Notes under the pieces: model-generated
What the model was told of the DNA's origin: nothing
Seen by the model: only the letters and a program-made list of their open reading frames with translations
Databases searched by the model: none
Shown here: one piece after another, positions 6,845 to 9,397 of the stretch
Layout of the letters: the number at the start of each line of letters is the position of its first letter
Position numbering within the stretch: position 1 is the first letter of the stretch
DNA from: Bradymonadales bacterium
GTDB lineage: Bacteria; Myxococcota; Bradymonadia; REDH01
Length of the DNA stretch: 9,397 nt
Reading direction: 5' to 3'
Assembly: GCA_947483645.1 (NCBI GenBank)
Contig: CANKLS010000048.1
Coordinates: forward strand, 1 to 9,397
Made by a program: the position numbers and the translations under genes

Positions 6845-7195
6845 ATGCCGACCCTCGACGAACTCTCCGGAACGACTCCCCACGGCTTCCGCGAAGTGCC
6901 ACCCGGCCTCGCAGCAACGGCGCTCGACGGGGTTCGACTCATCGATGTGCGCGAGCCTTCGGAGTTTTCCGACCAGCTGGGCCACATCGCCGGCTCGGAG
7001 CTTGTGCCGCTCGCGACGCTGCCGGCGGCTGCTGCAGGGTGGGAGCCGAGCGCGACCTATCTTCTGATCTGCCGCTCGGGGGGCCGCTCTTCGAATGCGA
7101 CGGTCTGGCTGGCGAACCAGGGGTTCACCTCGGTCTTCAACCTGTCGGGCGGCATGATCGCCTGGAACCAGGGCGGACTACCCGTCGAGCGTTAG
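6845..7195 (+). CDS. Single-domain rhodanese-like sulfurtransferase
   Basis: This cytoplasmic 116-residue protein has one rhodanese domain, the size of GlpE/PspE-type enzymes, and no signal peptide. It moves sulfane sulfur from a donor such as thiosulfate or a persulfide to an acceptor by way of a cysteine persulfide. The family markers are LIDVREPSEF (32-41), GHIAGS (46-51), and the active-site loop CRSGGR (76-81) with C76; the six-residue loop fits a sulfurtransferase and not a Cdc25-like phosphatase. The NLSGGMIAW stretch (99-107) is the usual C-terminal signature. It lies 18 nt after serA, with only a weak GAGAAC upstream, so it is probably the last gene of the RHH-RHH-serA operon. Its TAG overlaps the TAA of the convergent ferredoxin gene. 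The sulfur donor and acceptor cannot be told from sequence. Confidence 0.92.
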   Translation: MPTLDELSGTTPHGFREVPPGLAATALDGVRLIDVREPSEFSDQLGHIAGSELVPLATLPAAAAGWEPSATYLLICRSGGRSSNATVWLANQGFTSVFNLSGGMIAWNQGGLPVER

Positions 7196-7488
7196 CCCTT
7201 GAGGTAGCGCTCGATGACCTGGTCCACATCTGCGGGCGTCACGCTGCGCAGGTAGATGCCGTCGGGCTGGATGGCGATCATGGCGCCTGCGCCGTGGCAC
7301 CAGCCGAGGCAGGCTGTCTGGGTGACGTAGATGCGGCTGGTGAGGCCGTAGCGGGTGACCCAGCCGCGGAGCTTGGCGTAGACCTCTGAGCCGGTATCGC
7401 CGCAGCAGGGCATGGTGGAGTCTGGTCCGCGCTGGTTGCAGCAGACGAGGACCTGTTTGAGTTGGGGATGAACGGCGACCTGTTCCAC
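7192..7488 (-). CDS. Thioredoxin-like [2Fe-2S] ferredoxin
   Basis: This is a small electron carrier of the thioredoxin-fold [2Fe-2S] ferredoxin family (Clostridium pasteurianum, Azotobacter and Aquifex type; also the NuoE C-terminal fold). From GTG 7488 it has 98 residues. Cysteines lie at 16, 17, 28, 29, 60 and 64; C16-x12-C29 and C60-x3-C64 match the cluster pattern of Aquifex Fd4 (C9, C22, C55, C59). [12 protein letters not shown] (59-70) and the following strand [18 protein letters not shown] are typical of the family. The GTG start is preferred because GAGG lies 7 nt upstream and the family core begins just after it; ATGs at 7557 and 7560 would add 23-24 basic residues and overlap a likely -10 box. 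The stop overlaps that of the rhodanese. The redox partner is unknown; acs and the sulfur genes beside it do not identify one. Confidence 0.85.
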   Translation of the reverse strand: MEQVAVHPQLKQVLVCCNQRGPDSTMPCCGDTGSEVYAKLRGWVTRYGLTSRIYVTQTACLGWCHGAGAMIAIQPDGIYLRSVTPADVDQVIERYLKG

Positions 7489-7495
7489 GCGATGA

Positions 7496-7499
7496 CCTC
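7496..7499 (-). promoter_or_regulatory. Ribosome binding site of the ferredoxin gene
   Basis: GAGG on the minus strand stands 7 nt before the GTG at 7488 and supports that start over the ATG codons about 70 nt upstream. Confidence 0.5.
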
Positions 7500-7555
7500 G
7501 AGATGTGATGCCTGTTTGGATGCGTCGCGCATGGGTTCGATGCAAGCTGGTGTGC

Positions 7556-7564
7556 ATCATAGCA
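7556..7564 (-). promoter_or_regulatory. Possible extended -10 promoter of the ferredoxin gene
   Basis: The minus strand reads TGCTATGAT, an extended -10 element (TGn plus five of six bases of TATAAT). No good -35 is present at 16-18 nt, which is common for extended -10 promoters. Transcription would begin near 7549, giving a leader of about 60 nt to the GTG at 7488. It lies in the AT-richest part of the 159-nt ferredoxin-acs spacer. In this spacer I see no equally good promoter for acs. Confidence 0.35.
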
Positions 7565-7647
7565 CTCTTTCTGCATTTTCCTTGCGACAATCGGAGCGTT
7601 GCAAGACGATGCGCCTCCCGAGTCACCGCCTCCGTGAGCGCCGCGCC

Positions 7648-9397
7648 ATGAGCCAGAACCTTCAGTCCGTCCTCAAAGAAGACCGCCTCTTCGCGCCGCC
7701 GGAGGCCTTTTCGGCGGTCGCACGGGTGGGGAGCATGGAGGCCTACCGCGAACTCTATGCCGCAGCCGAGGCCGACCCCGAGGGGTTCTGGTCGGCGCAG
7801 GCGAAGGAGCTGCTGCTCTGGGACGCGCCCTGGCAGACAGTGCTGGACTGGAAGCTCCCCCACGCGAAGTGGTTTGTGGGCGGCAAGCTGAATGTGGCGA
7901 AGAACTGCCTCGACCGCCACCTCGGCACGCCGACGGAGCACAAGAGCGCGATCATCTGGGAGGGAGAGCCGGGCGACCGGCGCACGCTGACCTACCGCGA
8001 GCTCCACACGGAGGTCTGCCGCTTCACCAACGCGCTGGAGTCGCTGGGTGTGGTGGCCGGCGACCGGGTGGTGCTCTACATGCCGATGGTGCCGGAGCTG
8101 TCGGTCGCGATGCTCGCCTGCGCCCGCATGGGTGCGACCCACAGCATCATCTTTGGCGGCTTCTCGGCGCAGGCGATCCGCGACCGGGTGAACGACGCGA
8201 CGGCCAAGGTCATCGTGACGGCCGATGGCGGCTGGCGGCGCGGCAAGATTGTGGAGCTCAAGGGGGCGGTGGATGAGGCCCTCACCGAGCATGGCGGCTG
8301 CCCCTCGGTGGAGCATGTGGTCATGCTGACGCGGACGGGCCACACGGTGGGCTTCACGGAGGGCCGCGACCACCGCTGGGAGGCGCTCATGGAGGCAGCC
8401 TCGCCGTCGCACGAGGCGCCCGCGCTCGACAGCGAGCACCCGCTCTTCATCCTCTACACCTCGGGCTCCACGGGGAAGCCGAAGGGGGTACTCCACACCA
8501 CGGGCGGCTACCTGCTCGGCGCGACCTACAGCAGCCGGCTGGTCTTCGACCTACGCGACGACGATGTCTTCTGGTGCACGGCCGACATCGGCTGGGTGAC
8601 CGGCCACAGCTATGTGGTCTATGGCCCGCTCAGCAACGGAGCCACCTCGGTCATGTATGAGGGGGCGCCAAACCACCCCGAACCCGATCGGTTCTGGGAG
8701 ATCATCGCCCGCTACAAGGTCACAATTTTCTACACGGCTCCGACGGCCATCCGTGCCTTCATCCGCTGGGGCGACGACCACCCCGCGCGGCACGACCTCT
8801 CGAGCCTGCGGCTCCTGGGAAGCGTCGGAGAACCGATCAACCCGGAGGCCTGGACCTGGTACCACCGGGTGATCGGCGGCGGGCGCTGCCCCATCGTCGA
8901 CACCTGGTGGCAGACCGAGACAGGCTCGATCATGATCAGCCCGCTGCCGGGCGCCACGCCGCTGGTGCCGGGAACAGCGACGCTGCCGCTGCCGGGCATC
9001 ATGGCCGATGTGGTCGACATGGAGGGCAACAGCCGGCCGCTCGGCGAGGGCGGCTTCCTGGTGATTCGCAAGCCCTGGCCCTCGATGATCCGCACCATCT
9101 GGGGCGACGATGAGCGGTTCAAGGCGGCCTACTGGTCGCAGATCCCCGGCCTCTACTTTGCGGGCGACGGCGTTCGTCGCGACGAGCGGGGCTACATCTG
9201 GATCATGGGGCGGGTCGACGACGTCATCAACGTTGCGGGCCACCGGCTCGGGACGGCGGAGATTGAGTCGGCGCTGGTGTCGCACCCCGCGGTGGCAGAG
9301 GCGGCGGTTGTGGGGCGGCCGGACGACCTCAAGGGGCAGGCGATCGCGGCCTTCGTGACGCTGCTCGCCTCGGTGCAGAAGTCACCCGAGCTGGCCG
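7648..9397 (+). CDS. acs: Acetyl-CoA synthetase (AMP-forming), 3' partial
   Basis: This cytoplasmic enzyme converts acetate, ATP and CoA to acetyl-CoA, AMP and diphosphate through acetyl-adenylate. 583 codons are present and the frame is open at the window end; the family is about 650 residues, so about 70 are missing, including the C-terminal lysine that is usually acetylated. Motifs are the N-terminal acetyl-CoA synthetase segment ([11 protein letters not shown], 58-68), the P-loop [11 protein letters not shown] (270-280), DTWWQTETG (418-426) and the hinge [15 protein letters not shown] (521-535). W421 matches the Trp that limits the acyl pocket in Salmonella Acs (W414), which points to acetate and not longer acids. 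The start at 7648 gives the usual opening with VLKEDRLF; an in-frame ATG at 7609 would add 13 basic residues and is less likely. Neither start has a strong ribosome site. It is divergent from the ferredoxin. Confidence 0.95.
   Translation, partial: MSQNLQSVLKEDRLFAPPEAFSAVARVGSMEAYRELYAAAEADPEGFWSAQAKELLLWDAPWQTVLDWKLPHAKWFVGGKLNVAKNCLDRHLGTPTEHKSAIIWEGEPGDRRTLTYRELHTEVCRFTNALESLGVVAGDRVVLYMPMVPELSVAMLACARMGATHSIIFGGFSAQAIRDRVNDATAKVIVTADGGWRRGKIVELKGAVDEALTEHGGCPSVEHVVMLTRTGHTVGFTEGRDHRWEALMEAASPSHEAPALDSEHPLFILYTSGSTGKPKGVLHTTGGYLLGATYSSRLVFDLRDDDVFWCTADIGWVTGHSYVVYGPLSNGATSVMYEGAPNHPEPDRFWEIIARYKVTIFYTAPTAIRAFIRWGDDHPARHDLSSLRLLGSVGEPINPEAWTWYHRVIGGGRCPIVDTWWQTETGSIMISPLPGATPLVPGTATLPLPGIMADVVDMEGNSRPLGEGGFLVIRKPWPSMIRTIWGDDERFKAAYWSQIPGLYFAGDGVRRDERGYIWIMGRVDDVINVAGHRLGTAEIESALVSHPAVAEAAVVGRPDDLKGQAIAAFVTLLASVQKSPELA

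Noticed and set aside
5453..6985. Minus-strand frames opposite serA and the rhodanese
   Set aside because: They lie antisense to genes with intact catalytic motifs and show no motif of their own.
7489..8496. Long minus-strand extension of the ferredoxin frame across acs
   Set aside because: The frame stays open by chance antisense to acs. The ferredoxin core, ribosome site and possible promoter all point to a start near 7488.
8551..9285. Minus-strand frame of 244 codons opposite acs
   Set aside because: Antisense to the conserved adenylation motifs, with no recognisable domain.

Overview
This window is about 9.4 kb of high-GC, densely packed bacterial chromosome. It holds nine protein genes and no tRNA, rRNA, CRISPR array, insertion sequence or phage gene that I can see. 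GC-rich third positions, very short gaps and the family mix (PhoD phosphatase, DinG helicase, BASS transporter, SerA, acetyl-CoA synthetase) suggest a free-living aerobic or facultative bacterium. Myxococcota or another deltaproteobacterial-type lineage would fit the style of the proteins, but that is a guess; nothing here fixes the phylum.

Layout, left to right. (1) A PhoD-type alkaline phosphatase enters at the left edge without its N-terminus, and 45 nt later on the same strand comes a DinG/YoaA-type iron-sulfur DNA helicase. (2) A very acidic 74-residue protein lies on the minus strand, and its stop codon overlaps the stop codon of dinG. (3) After a 255-nt divergent spacer comes a plus-strand series: a BASS-family sodium symporter, two small tandem paralogous proteins predicted to have the ribbon-helix-helix (RHH) fold, a SerA-type D-3-phosphoglycerate dehydrogenase with a C-terminal ACT-like domain, and a single-domain rhodanese. 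From the first RHH gene onward the gaps are 7-22 nt, so these four genes look like one operon; the transporter lies 84 nt upstream, beyond a GC-rich hairpin. (4) A minus-strand thioredoxin-like [2Fe-2S] ferredoxin converges on the rhodanese, again with overlapping stop codons. (5) Divergent from the ferredoxin, acetyl-CoA synthetase (acs) runs off the right edge with roughly its last tenth missing.

How the genes may work together: SerA starts serine synthesis from 3-phosphoglycerate, and serine is the carbon source for cysteine; the rhodanese handles sulfane sulfur and the ferredoxin is a small electron carrier, so this stretch may join serine and sulfur metabolism. That link is inferred only from gene order. 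Acs activates acetate and PhoD releases phosphate; both look like ordinary metabolic genes.

The least familiar parts are the RHH pair at the head of the serA operon and the acidic protein tucked against dinG. I see no sign of a complete undescribed defence or mobile system.
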